Positions 35,401-44,138 are shown, numbered from the stretch's first letter. The stretch: DNA of 64,000 nt from an uncultured Opitutales bacterium (GCA_900547395.1 URGP01000007.1:1-64000), one strand, 5' to 3'. The notes: a model not told the origin generated them from the letters alone. Program-made: numbers and translations.

Positions 35401-38006
35401 TATTCATCGCTATCAAAATCGTATTCGTTTACTTCCCACTGGTAGGGATTATTTTCTGAAAGCTCTATTCCTTCTTTTAATTTGAGGGAAAAGGTTGCCG
35501 TAGGGCTTTCCGCTCCGTCATATACTATAGTTACGTCTTTCGGATTTGTTTGGAAGGGGGACGGTTTAAGCGAAAGTTCCGCTGAATCGCTTATTTCAGA
35601 ACCAAAGGAGTTGGATACAACGCATCTGTAATAACCCGCATCCGATTCCGCCGCAGAGGGGATTTCCAAGAAAGAATTTGTTGCGCCTTCAATGTCAACC
35701 CATGTGATGTTGTCCGCCGAATATTGCCATTGGTACGTTGGGTTTGTTCCCGAAACTCTTACATCGAAAAATACGTCTTCGTTTGCGAATTTTTCAAGGC
35801 TTTCGGGTTGAAATTCTATTGAGATGGGTTTCGGGACTATCCTCGAAAATATCATTCGTGCATTGTTGTATTCAAGGTCTATTATAAGTTCCAAGCCGTC
35901 ATTTTCATCTGCATAGTAAAAATATGCGGGATATTCGTCTGTAGCTTCAAAATACTGCAATGCCATTTCATTGCCGTTTACGTCCAAAACGCGAAATCTG
36001 CCTTCGTCCCACATTGTTTTAAGGGATTCGTCAATTTTTATGCCCGTATCGTTTTGGTTTTTGTAGAAGAAGTTTGTCGCAAATTCTGCGTCTTCATTTG
36101 ATGACATATCTTTTAAGTTTGAAAAGTCGATTGTCATCAATCCCGATATATCGAGTATTCTGTTGAATTTGAGAGTTGATATGCCGTATTTTGATGGCTT
36201 GAAAATCAAGTGTCCGCCTTTGGGTTTTTCAAATGTCGTTCCCGCGCCTGCGGAGAGCCTCAGGTAATCGTCAGCAGAAACTATTGTGCCGGACCCGTCG
36301 AATTCCAAAATCGCTTCGCCGCCTGTTGTGCTTGTGTTGCCTATGTAAAGACCCCATATTCTCATTATGTTGCCGCAGTTTGCATTGTCGGTTGTGTTTG
36401 CCAAAACAAATCTTGCTGTGCCGCCTTTTATGCCGCCGTCTGAGGCGATAAAGGTATTGATGTTTGCGCCGTTTTGTGCATCGCCGTTTATGAATGCGCC
36501 GACATTGTTTTCAAAGCGCAATTCGTTATAAACGGTTGAACCTTCTTTTTGCGAACCGTAAATTACGATGGAGTCGTTTGAAAAGAAGTTTAAGAGCATT
36601 GATTTTTTATAAATGCTCGCATTTGAATATTCGGTTGCAGGGGTGTCTTCCGTTCCTTTGAAAAGAGCCATGTTTGTACCGCCTGTTGCGCTGGTGTTTC
36701 CAATGCGGATGGAGTGCATTCTTATGCCTCTTTTGCCTTCGGCATTTTTGTCGGTTGCTGTACCTATAACTTCCAAAGTGTTTGTGCCGCCGCTTTGGCT
36801 GGAGCCGTAGCCGACTTTGATATGTCTTTCTCCGCTTGTGGCTATGCCGCCTACGCGGAAATCGATCTGTTCGCCCCTTATGGACGCGGAATTTTTGCCG
36901 CCGCTTTGGCTGGCGCCGTAGCCGACATAAAAAGACGTGCCTGCTTCTATTTTATTGTTGTCGCCTTCAACTACGAATTCGTTGAAGCCGCCCTCTCTGC
37001 CGTTGGAATAGCCGACTTGGATGTTTGCCTTTGAATAAACCTCATTGTTATTCCCTTCGACATATAGCATGTTTTCGCCGCCGGTTTGCGATGGACCGCC
37101 CAAGGCGAAGAGGTTGCCGTTTGCCAAAATTTTGTTATAGTCGCCCTCCATTTCGATTGAAGCGAGACCTCCGCTTTTCCCCGACTGGGTGCCGATTTGG
37201 AAATTGCTTTTGACATCGATGGTGTTGTAATTTCCCGTCGCCAATACAGATGCGTTGCCTTCTATCGCATTTTTTGAGCCGGAGATAATGAAAGTACTGC
37301 CCGTCTTGATTGTGGAATAGCCGAACATGTTTACAATGCTGTCGGATTGGAAGTTCGGGTATGAGGCAGGATTTGTCGCTCCGTGGTACATCGCAAATGT
37401 GTAAATTTCGAAAGAGCTTGTTTTTCCGCTTGTCCCCTGCATGTTTAAAGTGTATTCGCGGTGGGGATTTTTATCTTCCGTATTCTTATTACTATTATAA
37501 CAATCGCCCAAAATAAACGCGCCTGCCTGAACTTTTGAACCGCTTTCGATGTTCAAAGTTATGTAGGCGGGTTTTGCAGTTTCTGGAGTACCTTGACCAA
37601 TTGTAATCGGAGCCGCCGTTGACGACATGTAACCTGTGGATGCCGTAATCTTGCCGTAGGATGCGGTAGTGCCGTTTATGAAAGATATTTCAACCGACGA
37701 TGAATTGAAATTCGCTGCGGGCAAATTGATGAAAGGATATGACTTGCTTACGGACGCAGGCTTTAGCGTTGTGGCGTCGAACGTCAAGCTTGCACTGTTG
37801 CCTGCCGCCGCGCCGCCCTTGTAGGAAATAAAGCCTGTTGTGGTATTTGCCGAAGTGATTTTACAATTCTTGTAAATATCCGACATCGTTGGGGTGACGG
37901 ATATTGTTTTGCTTGTAAGCGTCTGATTGGTGTAGGTTGTTGCCATTGCCGACAGAGGTATCAATGACAGCACCATGATTTTTTTGGAGTAATTTTTCTT
38001 TTTCAT
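32445..38006 (-). CDS. Giant exported Ig-like repeat protein
   Basis: A 1853-residue protein, probably cell-surface or secreted. Residues 1-22 are a signal peptide. Residues about 60-700 are beta-helix-like and rich in Gly/Asn/Thr, with recurring blocks of the form GYGxSQSGGxNxxxVxG, as in autotransporter passengers and pectin-lyase folds. From about 755 to 1740 there are eight Ig-like domains, each with a YQW motif and a late YxC or FRC (YYRCVVSN, FRCEVYD, YLMCQVYN, YYCEITN). Three copies of a separate beta module (near 1270-1330, 1650-1735 and 1770-1853) end the blocks. No autotransporter barrel, LPXTG or PEP-CTERM signal is seen at the C-terminus. A good promoter lies upstream and a terminator behind. 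Adhesion or glycan binding is likely, unproven. Confidence 0.85.
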   Translation of the reverse strand: MKKKNYSKKIMVLSLIPLSAMATTYTNQTLTSKTISVTPTMSDIYKNCKITSANTTTGFISYKGGAAAGNSASLTFDATTLKPASVSKSYPFINLPAANFNSSSVEISFINGTTASYGKITASTGYMSSTAAPITIGQGTPETAKPAYITLNIESGSKVQAGAFILGDCYNSNKNTEDKNPHREYTLNMQGTSGKTSSFEIYTFAMYHGATNPASYPNFQSDSIVNMFGYSTIKTGSTFIISGSKNAIEGNASVLATGNYNTIDVKSNFQIGTQSGKSGGLASIEMEGDYNKILANGNLFALGGPSQTGGENMLYVEGNNNEVYSKANIQVGYSNGREGGFNEFVVEGDNNKIEAGTSFYVGYGASQSGGKNSASIRGEQIDFRVGGIATSGERHIKVGYGSSQSGGTNTLEVIGTATDKNAEGKRGIRMHSIRIGNTSATGGTNMALFKGTEDTPATEYSNASIYKKSMLLNFFSNDSIVIYGSQKEGSTVYNELRFENNVGAFINGDAQNGANINTFIASDGGIKGGTARFVLANTTDNANCGNIMRIWGLYIGNTSTTGGEAILEFDGSGTIVSADDYLRLSAGAGTTFEKPKGGHLIFKPSKYGISTLKFNRILDISGLMTIDFSNLKDMSSNEDAEFATNFFYKNQNDTGIKIDESLKTMWDEGRFRVLDVNGNEMALQYFEATDEYPAYFYYADENDGLELIIDLEYNNARMIFSRIVPKPISIEFQPESLEKFANEDVFFDVRVSGTNPTYQWQYSADNITWVDIEGATNSFLEIPSAAESDAGYYRCVVSNSFGSEISDSAELSLKPSPFQTNPKDVTIVYDGAESPTATFSLKLKEGIELSENNPYQWEVNEYDFDSDEYLGWASASGDPNATGYGTPNLTIANIAPKGEDGYPKYNKNKYRCRVRLSYGEEAYTNAATLSVETMTLKDDMQASYDKYVGNALNFTVQTSKILQSAPDIAYQWFINKLDGKGFVEEAGATSSTFKAYTTAEADGWQYICVASNGLDRKYSTISTVNVKANPKIASQSKKVAIYDGQNTVLKVDVVGGYDVTYQWFRQNPETKQWEAIPGATDPTYVVEGIAENDGASFRCEVYDKYGKKLTSSTIKTPMQEAATFAENAINILQTRGSDSSLNENYPYPDTVEQTIYADYPLTITANATGYSLKYQWYSSSDGKNFEPIAKATKNKYQIKAPTASDETQYLMCQVYNLNDSDIATQQTMVIALNVQECPAPTELTTQVLRFEGGEFDFDFIPTSKSKCVISIDGGNSSASTSYTYKRVSPTAATFKLALKEYKLSLNGTMYFDESGIASIDSYSVKKLSADDGNLPEELNITLEQDLETELKLYNKTKTNLEVVASTLENMPLTYNWFVDKQDGNGFVSAGSKKNVLSITPKETMIGWIYYCEITNGYKTISSSNAIIEELTDKAVITTKPKAVTVFDSAESEGTFTIAVSGGYSPTYQWQVSYDGKTWQDLEGENDAELTINGADYAGTKPKFRCEIYDEGLKVLTSGSVAATVKKAARLDAETPIAVSQKIGKVNEECPISENACNAIEYYPITMTANATGDSLKYQWYENGVAIKGATKKTYTIKKPEFGTKTYGCEVYNLNGKEPGTSDAHEFILNVDFIPTPVELTGLVYDIKSGETLFATMAATTKTACKLVAPAANPQLVFNTSTMSYKTTGDNTATLKLTLSYSMQEGDSPSANKPIKVVLNGTVEFDNFGNGTFKFEPTGDKNIDNASCSYTLQRKFSTKNLMPQTLASKGLFFEGTDYFIDATGKNMFLLSTGEKVGTITYKYVSECVATFTMKIGKSSYSDGVFILNEDSLSYRLTTPTKAFEQGSCKISDVK

Positions 38007-38054
38007 AAATCTAAAAGGTTAAATAAGCCGAATTTTTTTTCTCTTTCATTTATT

Positions 38055-38083
38055 AGATTAAAAATATGCAACTTTTCTGTCAA
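38055..38083 (-). promoter_or_regulatory. Promoter of the giant Ig-protein gene
   Basis: On the minus strand TTGACA (38083-38078), a 17-bp spacer and TAATCT (38060-38055). The start codon follows about 48 bp later, and no Shine-Dalgarno sequence is evident there. Confidence 0.65.
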
Positions 38084-38181
38084 GTTTTATAACCGCTTTT
38101 TTGAATCTGGAAAGTTTTGGTACATTCAACAAAAAACCGGCATTTTTTATTTGCCGGTCTTTGTCTTTCGATGGAATGAAT

Positions 38182-38916
38182 TTATTTTTTCAACGCTTCT
38201 TTGTATCTTTTGCAGAGCTCCTGCCAGTTGACTATGTTCCATATGTTTTTCACATATTCGGGGCGCAGGTTTTTGTATTTCAAATAGTAGGCGTGTTCCC
38301 ATACGTCTATGCAGAAAATCGGCGTTGAGCCGCAGGTATTGGCTATTTCGCCCATTACAGGGCAGTCTTGGTTTGGAGTTGCCACAACTTTGAGTTTGCC
38401 TTCTTTCGTAAGGACAAGCCAAGCCCAGCCGCTGCCGAACCGGTTGACTGCGGCGTTTGACATTTCTTCCTTGAATTTTTCAACGGAGCCGAAATCCCTT
38501 TCGATAGCTTCCTTGAATTCCGCGCAAGGCTCTGTTTTGTCGGGAGAAAGACCTTCCCAGTAAAATACATGGTTAAACGCCCCGCCGCCGTTGTTGCGCA
38601 CTGCGTTTCTGATTTTTTCGGGAACATCGCTTAGGTTTGACAGGAGTTTTCGCATACATTCAGGCGCGTCAAATTCGGGCGAGGATTCGAGCGCGGCGTT
38701 AAGCTTGGCGACGTATGCCGCCTGGTGCTTGTCGTGGTGCAGTTTTACGGTTTCGGCGTCGATATAGGGTTCGAGCGCTTCGTAAGAGTAGGGGAGAGGT
38801 TTTAATTCGTATTTCATTTTGTTGCCTTTTTCCGTCCCAAACAAAATCGGAATGGCTGCGACAAATAAAGCTAATATTGAGATTGTTTTTTTAACGTGAT
38901 AATTCATCGTATTCAT
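38182..38916 (-). CDS. Fe/Mn superoxide dismutase, probably exported
   Basis: A 244-residue superoxide dismutase. Metal-ligand blocks are LHHDKHQAAYVAKLN, GGGAFNHVFYWEGL, and DVWEHAYYLKYKNLRPEY; the GSGWAWLVL block is also present. From the ATG at 38916 the first 28 residues are signal-peptide-like (HVKKTISILALFVAAIPILFG) and overlap the end of tadA by 26 bp. The core enzyme begins at M34 (38817, MKYELKPLPYSYEALEP), and that ATG has its own ribosome-binding site AAAAAGG seven bases upstream. Either an exported protein, a cytosolic one, or both may be made. It detoxifies superoxide in an otherwise anaerobic-looking gene set. Confidence 0.93.
   Translation of the reverse strand: MNTMNYHVKKTISILALFVAAIPILFGTEKGNKMKYELKPLPYSYEALEPYIDAETVKLHHDKHQAAYVAKLNAALESSPEFDAPECMRKLLSNLSDVPEKIRNAVRNNGGGAFNHVFYWEGLSPDKTEPCAEFKEAIERDFGSVEKFKEEMSNAAVNRFGSGWAWLVLTKEGKLKVVATPNQDCPVMGEIANTCGSTPIFCIDVWEHAYYLKYKNLRPEYVKNIWNIVNWQELCKRYKEALKK
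38825..38831 (-). promoter_or_regulatory. Internal ribosome-binding site in the superoxide dismutase gene
   Basis: AAAAAGG on the minus strand, seven bases before the in-frame ATG at 38817 that would give a signal-free 211-residue enzyme. The upstream start at 38916 has no comparable site. Confidence 0.5.
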
Positions 38917-39448
38917 CCTTTTCTGTTTCGGGTTTTGATATTTTTCGTTTTAAGGCGAAGTAGGTTTTTATGAGTTCCACACATTCGCCTTTTAAGACTA
39001 AATCGGAAACAACCACCTTGTGGTTAAGCCCCGATGTTTCATGAATTTTTGCGGCTCCCCCCAAAAATCCCATTTTTGGGTCGGGCGCGCCGAAAACCAC
39101 GCGGCTTATCCTGCTCATAACGCACGCTCCCGAACACATGGGGCACGGCTCTTTTGTGACGTATAAAGTGGAGCCGTTAAGCCGCCAGTCGCCGATGTTT
39201 TTCGCCGCCTGCGTGATTGCCAGAATTTCGGCGTGCGCCGTCGGGTCTTGCAGGGTTTCCACCATGTTGTGGGCCTGCGCGACAACTTCTCCGCCGTATT
39301 CTATGACTGCGCCCACGGGGACCTCTCCGATATTCCATGCTTTCAACGCCTGATTGTAGGCAAGCTTCATGAAAAATTCGTCGTCTTTGTTTAAAAATGA
39401 ATGGCGCAGAGGCTCAAAGGGGCATTCGGGGAAAGGCTTGTCTTTCAT
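38891..39448 (-). CDS. tadA: tRNA adenosine(34) deaminase
   Basis: A 185-residue zinc deaminase. The catalytic HAE (HAEILAITQAA) and the zinc cysteines in EPCPMCSGACVMSRISRVVFGAPDPKMG match TadA, which converts A34 of tRNA-Arg(ACG) to inosine; guanine or cytosine deaminases are less likely given the GAxDPKxG block. About 20 extra residues precede the deaminase fold (residues 1-22). It diverges from infA and overlaps the start of the superoxide dismutase gene by 26 bp, suggesting translational coupling. Confidence 0.9.
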   Translation of the reverse strand: MKDKPFPECPFEPLRHSFLNKDDEFFMKLAYNQALKAWNIGEVPVGAVIEYGGEVVAQAHNMVETLQDPTAHAEILAITQAAKNIGDWRLNGSTLYVTKEPCPMCSGACVMSRISRVVFGAPDPKMGFLGGAAKIHETSGLNHKVVVSDLVLKGECVELIKTYFALKRKISKPETEKDEYDELSR

Positions 39449-39532
39449 CTTATTTTTTTAAAAAATCTTGACTATTTGGGTATAACAAGCACAAATAGAA
39501 AGAATTATACGAAAAATATCAATATATTTTAA

Positions 39533-39814
39533 ATGTCAGACTGCGTAGAAGTAGAAGGTAAAGTGGTGTCGGTGCTTCCCGGCACAATGTTTCGTGTCGA
39601 ACTGCCCAACGGGCATATGGTGCTTGCGCACATTTCGGGAAAATTGCGCAAGAACTTCATAAAGCTCACTGTCGGCGACAGGGTAAAGATGGAGATGACT
39701 CCACAAGACATCGAAAAGGCGCGCATAGTTTACAGAATGCGCTCAAACGAACCTGCCGCGCGTCCCGCGGCTCCCGCAAAAGCGGGGTTCGCGCCGCGCA
39801 AGACGTTTAGGTAG
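39533..39814 (+). CDS. infA: Translation initiation factor IF-1 with C-terminal extension
   Basis: A 93-residue OB-fold protein. Family core: [57 protein letters not shown]-1 occupies the ribosomal A site during initiation. Standard length is about 72; here about 20 residues rich in Ala, Pro and basic residues are added ([22 protein letters not shown]). It is followed 13 bp later by an ABC permease gene that starts with GTG, so the two may share an mRNA, an unusual partner for infA. Confidence 0.95.
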   Translation: MSDCVEVEGKVVSVLPGTMFRVELPNGHMVLAHISGKLRKNFIKLTVGDRVKMEMTPQDIEKARIVYRMRSNEPAARPAAPAKAGFAPRKTFR

Positions 39815-39827
39815 AAAGCCTCCAAGC

Positions 39828-40811
39828 GTGCGCGGATTTTGGATTTTTTTCACTTCATCTTGCGCGCTGTTGGTTTTTTTAAGCGCGGTTTCCCTCGGTG
39901 TGGGCTTAAAGGAAATATCGTATTCCGACATTTTTGCAGTCCTTGCGGGAAAGAACATTGACGAAACACTGGGGGCGATAATATTCGATGTCCGTCTTCC
40001 CCGTTTGGTTGCGGGTATATTTTGCGGCGCAATGCTTGCAAGCGCGGGGGTTGCCATGCAGGCTCTTTTTAGAAATCCTCTTGCGGATCCTTCAATTACG
40101 GGGGTCAGCTCAGGGGCGGCTCTTGGGGCTGCGGTTGCAGTAAATTTCGGCGTTTTTGCAATTTCCGTTCAAATTTCAGCCCTTGTTTTCGGGCTTTTGG
40201 CGACATTTGCCATTTGGCGTCTCGGCAGGATAAACGGCAGGCTTTCGGCTTTTTCAATGCTTCTTGCGGGCATTGCAATAAACGCTTTTTGCGGCGCGCT
40301 TGTCGGATTTATCATGTACGGCGTCCGCGAGGCGGGCGTGAAGGGGTTTGTTTTCTGGACGCTCGGCTCTCTTGAAAACTGTTCTTGGGGGGAGATTTTG
40401 GTCGCGTCTTTTTTCGGCGTTTTGTCATGGCTTCTGCTATTTCTTAATTCGAGGGGGCTCAACATGCTCATGCTTGGTTCCGACAACGCGTATTTGTCGG
40501 GCGCGAGCGTAAAGTCCCTCCAAAGAATTTCAATTTGTGCCGCCGCGGTCATGGCGGCATGCGCGGTTGCCATTTGCGGAATAATAGGCTTTGTCGGGCT
40601 TGTAGTGCCCCATGTTTGCAGAATGCTTACAAGCCCCGACAATCGAACCCTTCTGCCTTTTTCCGCAGTGTCGGGCGCGTGCCTTGTAGTATTTTCCGAC
40701 ATAGTTTCAAGGCTTGCTTCCCCGCTTGATTCCGTCCCGATAGGAGTTGTGACCGCGCTTTTGGGTGCGCCGTTTTTCTTGTATTTGTTAAGGAGGGGCG
40801 AAAATGCTTAA
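39828..40811 (+). CDS. FecCD-type iron/cobalamin ABC transporter permease
   Basis: A 327-residue membrane protein of the FecCD/BtuC family with about nine to ten membrane segments. Motifs are LPRLVAGIFCGAMLASAGVAMQALFRNPLADPSITGVSSGAALGAA near the start and GIIGFVGLVVPHVCRMLTSPDN, the coupling loop that contacts the ATPase. It forms the inner-membrane channel for siderophores, haem or cobalamin. It starts with GTG at 39828 and overlaps the ATPase gene by 8 bp. No binding protein or TonB receptor is nearby. Confidence 0.92.
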   Translation: MRGFWIFFTSSCALLVFLSAVSLGVGLKEISYSDIFAVLAGKNIDETLGAIIFDVRLPRLVAGIFCGAMLASAGVAMQALFRNPLADPSITGVSSGAALGAAVAVNFGVFAISVQISALVFGLLATFAIWRLGRINGRLSAFSMLLAGIAINAFCGALVGFIMYGVREAGVKGFVFWTLGSLENCSWGEILVASFFGVLSWLLLFLNSRGLNMLMLGSDNAYLSGASVKSLQRISICAAAVMAACAVAICGIIGFVGLVVPHVCRMLTSPDNRTLLPFSAVSGACLVVFSDIVSRLASPLDSVPIGVVTALLGAPFFLYLLRRGENA

Positions 40812-41580
40812 AGTCGAAAATTTGTCATTTTCTTACGGGGCAAATCCCGTTTTGAAAAACGTGGATTTTTGCGTTGAAGACGGCGAATTTGTCGCGGTTT
40901 TGGGAGCCAACGGCGCGGGAAAAAGCACTTTGTTTAAAGTCATTTGCGGCTTGGAAAAACCTCAAAAAGGCATGGTTTTGCTTTCGGGAAAGCCTTTGGG
41001 CGGATATTCGCCTTCGGAGCTTGCAAAAATAAGGTCGGCATTGATGCAGGACGGCGAATTTAATTTTGAAAGCTCTGTTCTCGACTTTGTACTGCTTGGC
41101 AGGTATGCGCGCGGCGGATTTTTCGCATCAAAAGAGGATATTTTTATCGCCAAAAACGCCCTTTCGGCAGTCGGAATGTCGGGATTTGAAGGCAGGGTTT
41201 TCACAAGGCTTTCGGGCGGGGAGCGGCGCAGGGTCGAGCTTGCGAGGGCTCTTTGCCAGATAGGCGCGTGCGGCAGGGCAGGGACGCTTTTGATGCTCGA
41301 CGAGCCTAATTCAAACCTCGACCCGAAAAACTCAAACTTGGCGATGTCTGCCGTAAAAAAATTTGCCGACGCCAAAACGTCAGTTCTTGCGATTTTGCAC
41401 GACGTCAATTTGGCGAGCCAACATGCGGATAAAATCGCCCTTTTAAGGGACGGCGAAATTTTCGCGTTCGGCGAGCCGAAATGCGTTTTGACTTCCGAAA
41501 ATTTAAAGTTTGCCTACGGCGCGGAAAACAAAATTTTTGAGGACGGAAAAAACAAGTACGCGGTGTTTTTGAAAGAATGA
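40804..41580 (+). CDS. FecE-type iron/cobalamin ABC transporter ATPase
   Basis: A 258-residue ABC ATPase. Walker A GANGAGKST, the Q-loop at LMQDGEF, the signature LSGGERRRVELARAL, Walker B LLMLDEPNSNLD and the switch histidine in ILHDVNLA are all present. It powers the FecCD-type permease encoded just upstream, whose last 8 bp it overlaps. An excellent ribosome-binding site (AAGGAGG) precedes the ATG. The substrate is undefined (ferric siderophore, haem or B12). Confidence 0.93.
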   Translation: MLKVENLSFSYGANPVLKNVDFCVEDGEFVAVLGANGAGKSTLFKVICGLEKPQKGMVLLSGKPLGGYSPSELAKIRSALMQDGEFNFESSVLDFVLLGRYARGGFFASKEDIFIAKNALSAVGMSGFEGRVFTRLSGGERRRVELARALCQIGACGRAGTLLMLDEPNSNLDPKNSNLAMSAVKKFADAKTSVLAILHDVNLASQHADKIALLRDGEIFAFGEPKCVLTSENLKFAYGAENKIFEDGKNKYAVFLKE

Positions 41581-41618
41581 TGAATTTTTCGGGTTTAAAA
41601 AGCTTGCACTTGCAAAAT

Positions 41619-41624
41619 TATAAT
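41619..41624 (+). promoter_or_regulatory. Candidate -10 box of glnB
   Basis: A perfect TATAAT lies 17 bp before the glnB ATG. No -35 hexamer is recognisable at the right distance. Confidence 0.35.
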
Positions 41625-41626
41625 AA

Positions 41627-41980
<354 letters not shown>

Positions 41981-42004
41981 GGAGCCAAAAGTTTTTAACT
42001 GCTG

Positions 42005-42034
42005 AAAAGCCCCGTAAAAACGGGGCTTTCTTTT
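42005..42034 (+). terminator. Terminator after glnB
   Basis: Stem AAAGCCCCG (42006-42014) / CGGGGCTTT (42021-42029) with a 6-base loop and a T run after it. Confidence 0.88.
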
Positions 42035-42040
42035 ATGTTG

Positions 42041-42676
42041 CTAAGGCGAAAGGCGGTCTATTTGCCAGCCGTTTTCGCTTAGTTTGTATCGGAAGCGGTC
42101 ATGCAGCCTGCTCGGTCTTCCCTGCCAAAATTCAAATGTGTGCGGAACTACTCTGTATCCGCCCCAAAAGTCGGGCAGTGGGATTTTGCCGTTTGCGAAT
42201 TTGCGCTTCATCTCGTCAAACTTCATTTCCAAAATTGAGCGCGATGTTATAACCTTGCTTTGGTGCGAAACCCATGCGCCGAGTCTGCTGTCGGACGGGC
42301 GCGAGACAAAGTAGCGCAAGGATTCGAGCGCGCTTATTTTTTCGGCTCTTCCCAAAATTTTCAGCTGGCGTTCGAGCCCGAGCCACAGAAAATGGATTGC
42401 GACATTGCTGTTTTTTGCGATGTCGCGCGCCTTTGAGGATTCGTAGTTCGTGAAAAACACAAATCCCTTTTCGTCCCACGATTTCAGAAGCACCGTTCGT
42501 ATGTCGGGTTCGCCGTTTTCGTTTACGGTCGCAACGTCCATTGCGTTTGGCTCTTCGAGTTTGCAGTGCATTGCCTCGTCAAACCACTTCTTAAATTGGG
42601 CAAACGGGTTTTCGCTTAAATCGCCCCTGTCGAGCGATCCTTTTTTGTATTCGTTGCGGAGTTCAAAAATATCCAT
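42041..42676 (-). CDS. pdxH: Pyridoxamine 5'-phosphate oxidase
   Basis: A 211-residue FMN enzyme that makes pyridoxal 5'-phosphate from the pyridoxine or pyridoxamine phosphate forms using oxygen. Family blocks: NPFAQFKKWFDEAM, EPNAMDVATVNENGEPDIRTVLLKSWDEKGFVFFTNYESSKA, SRPSDSRLGAWVSHQS, and the C-terminal WGGYRVVPHTFEFWQGRPSRLHDRFRY with ENGWQIDRLSP. Full length. It is the last gene of a tight four-gene operon (1-3 bp gaps). An oxygen-using enzyme suggests the host meets some oxygen. Confidence 0.96.
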   Translation of the reverse strand: MDIFELRNEYKKGSLDRGDLSENPFAQFKKWFDEAMHCKLEEPNAMDVATVNENGEPDIRTVLLKSWDEKGFVFFTNYESSKARDIAKNSNVAIHFLWLGLERQLKILGRAEKISALESLRYFVSRPSDSRLGAWVSHQSKVITSRSILEMKFDEMKRKFANGKIPLPDFWGGYRVVPHTFEFWQGRPSRLHDRFRYKLSENGWQIDRLSP

Positions 42677-42677
42677 T

Positions 42678-44135
42678 TTAAATAGTTAAATCCTTGATTG
42701 TTTTTTGCATGTTTTCGCCTTTTGCAAGGTTTGCGAAAACTCCCATCGCAAACGACGCCGCATGGCTTCTCTTTGCGATGTCGGAAGATACGATGTTGTC
42801 CCCGGGGTTTTCGCCGAGAATTTGGAAAAACCTCGCAAGCGTTATGCTGTCGGGCGCAAAGGCGGGCTTGAAGCGCGGCTCTCCGTTTTCGTCTTCGACT
42901 TCGCATATCAAATCTTTTTCAACAAGCACCATTATGCACGCGCTTGCAACGATTTTCGGGATGTCGAGTGTAGCGCAGAGGCTTTTTAGATTGGGCGCAG
43001 GTTCTTCTTTATAAAACGCCTTTGCGATTTCCGAAAACACGGCAAGGGCGAGCATTCTCTTTACTTGGCTTCCCGTGCGCTTCCAGCTTTCCGCGCTTGA
43101 AAGCATGTCGATGTTTTGTATCGCGTAGGTTATTTGCGCTCCCGTTAGTATGAAGAGCCAGAATATGTACAAGCTGAACATTGCAACGGGTATTATTGCA
43201 AGGTATCCGTAAAAATTCTGCTGTTCCACGACTTTGCCGATGTATAAAAACGACAGCTTGTTGTTTGCAAGCAAAAGGCACGTCACGATGAACGCCCCTA
43301 TCAAAGACGGAACCGTTTTTACATAGGTGTTCGGCATGCATTTGTAAAACAGGGCAAGAGCCGCGACCAGCGCGCCCATTCCCACAAGCTTCGTTCCCCA
43401 GCCCGCGTATTCGGAAATTATAGGTATATTCTTAAAAATTTCGCCAAGCTGCGAGCCTGTTAAGAATGTCATTCCCGATAGCCCCAAAACAACCCCGAAT
43501 GTTATGAGCATCCAGTAAAACGTAAATCTCATCAGCCAGCCCCTTCCTTTGTGCAGTCCCCAGACTGTGTTGAATGCCGATTCCATGTTGACGCACAAAA
43601 GCAGGCATGTAAAGACGACTGTGAGAGTGCCCATTATGCCGAGCGAAGTGCTGCTTTTTGAAATTTTTGCAATCAGGGCGCGTATTTCGGGGTTTATTCG
43701 CGTTTCCGAAGCCGCGATTTCTTCCTGCTTTTGCTTTGCAAAGTCAATGCTTTCTTGTATGTGCGGCGGCGGGGTTTCAACCACTTCGTTTACTGCGGGC
43801 ATTACAAACACCATGGCATCCACTATTTTGTCGTACACAAACCTGTCGCCCTTCTCTTTAAACACCATTCCTGAAAATATGATGACGACCGCCACGAGAG
43901 GCCCGAGCGCGAGCAAAGTCGTGTATGAAAGCGACGCCGCCTGTACGGGAATTTTGTTTTTCAGCATTCCCGAAACCGTGGTTGAGACGACCCTCATAAG
44001 CGCATAGACGGACGCCTTGAATTTCGACATCTCATGAATGTCGGAAGACCAGATTCCGAAAGTGAAAAATTCGGCGGTTCTGGAAATTTTTTGCGATAAT
44101 GTAAGCTTCTTTTTTTCTTGGTTCTTGTTTTCCAT
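42678..44135 (-). CDS. YihY/BrkB-family membrane protein
   Basis: A 485-residue protein. About six membrane segments at roughly 75-370 carry family blocks (VQAASLSYTTLLALGPLVAVVIIFSGM, WLFILTGAQITYAIQN). After about residue 375 comes a soluble domain (MLALAVFSEIAKAF ... LDIPKIVASACIMVLVEKDLICEVEDENGEPRFKPAF) that looks like a winged-helix fold, as in longer family members. A loop of about 60 residues with charged helices separates the first segments. Function is unsettled; once misnamed ribonuclease BN. It lies 1 bp before pdxH and 3 bp after a small membrane protein gene. Confidence 0.88.
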   Translation of the reverse strand: MENKNQEKKKLTLSQKISRTAEFFTFGIWSSDIHEMSKFKASVYALMRVVSTTVSGMLKNKIPVQAASLSYTTLLALGPLVAVVIIFSGMVFKEKGDRFVYDKIVDAMVFVMPAVNEVVETPPPHIQESIDFAKQKQEEIAASETRINPEIRALIAKISKSSTSLGIMGTLTVVFTCLLLCVNMESAFNTVWGLHKGRGWLMRFTFYWMLITFGVVLGLSGMTFLTGSQLGEIFKNIPIISEYAGWGTKLVGMGALVAALALFYKCMPNTYVKTVPSLIGAFIVTCLLLANNKLSFLYIGKVVEQQNFYGYLAIIPVAMFSLYIFWLFILTGAQITYAIQNIDMLSSAESWKRTGSQVKRMLALAVFSEIAKAFYKEEPAPNLKSLCATLDIPKIVASACIMVLVEKDLICEVEDENGEPRFKPAFAPDSITLARFFQILGENPGDNIVSSDIAKRSHAASFAMGVFANLAKGENMQKTIKDLTI

Positions 44136-44138
44136 CTT

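Noticed and set aside
36200..37560. Repeats in the giant gene considered as a CRISPR or DNA tandem array
   Set aside because: The repetition is at protein level with variable spacing and diverged bases, inside one open reading frame.
39478..39496. TTGACT with TATAAC close by, before infA
   Set aside because: Only 7 bp separate the two boxes, so this is not a normal promoter.
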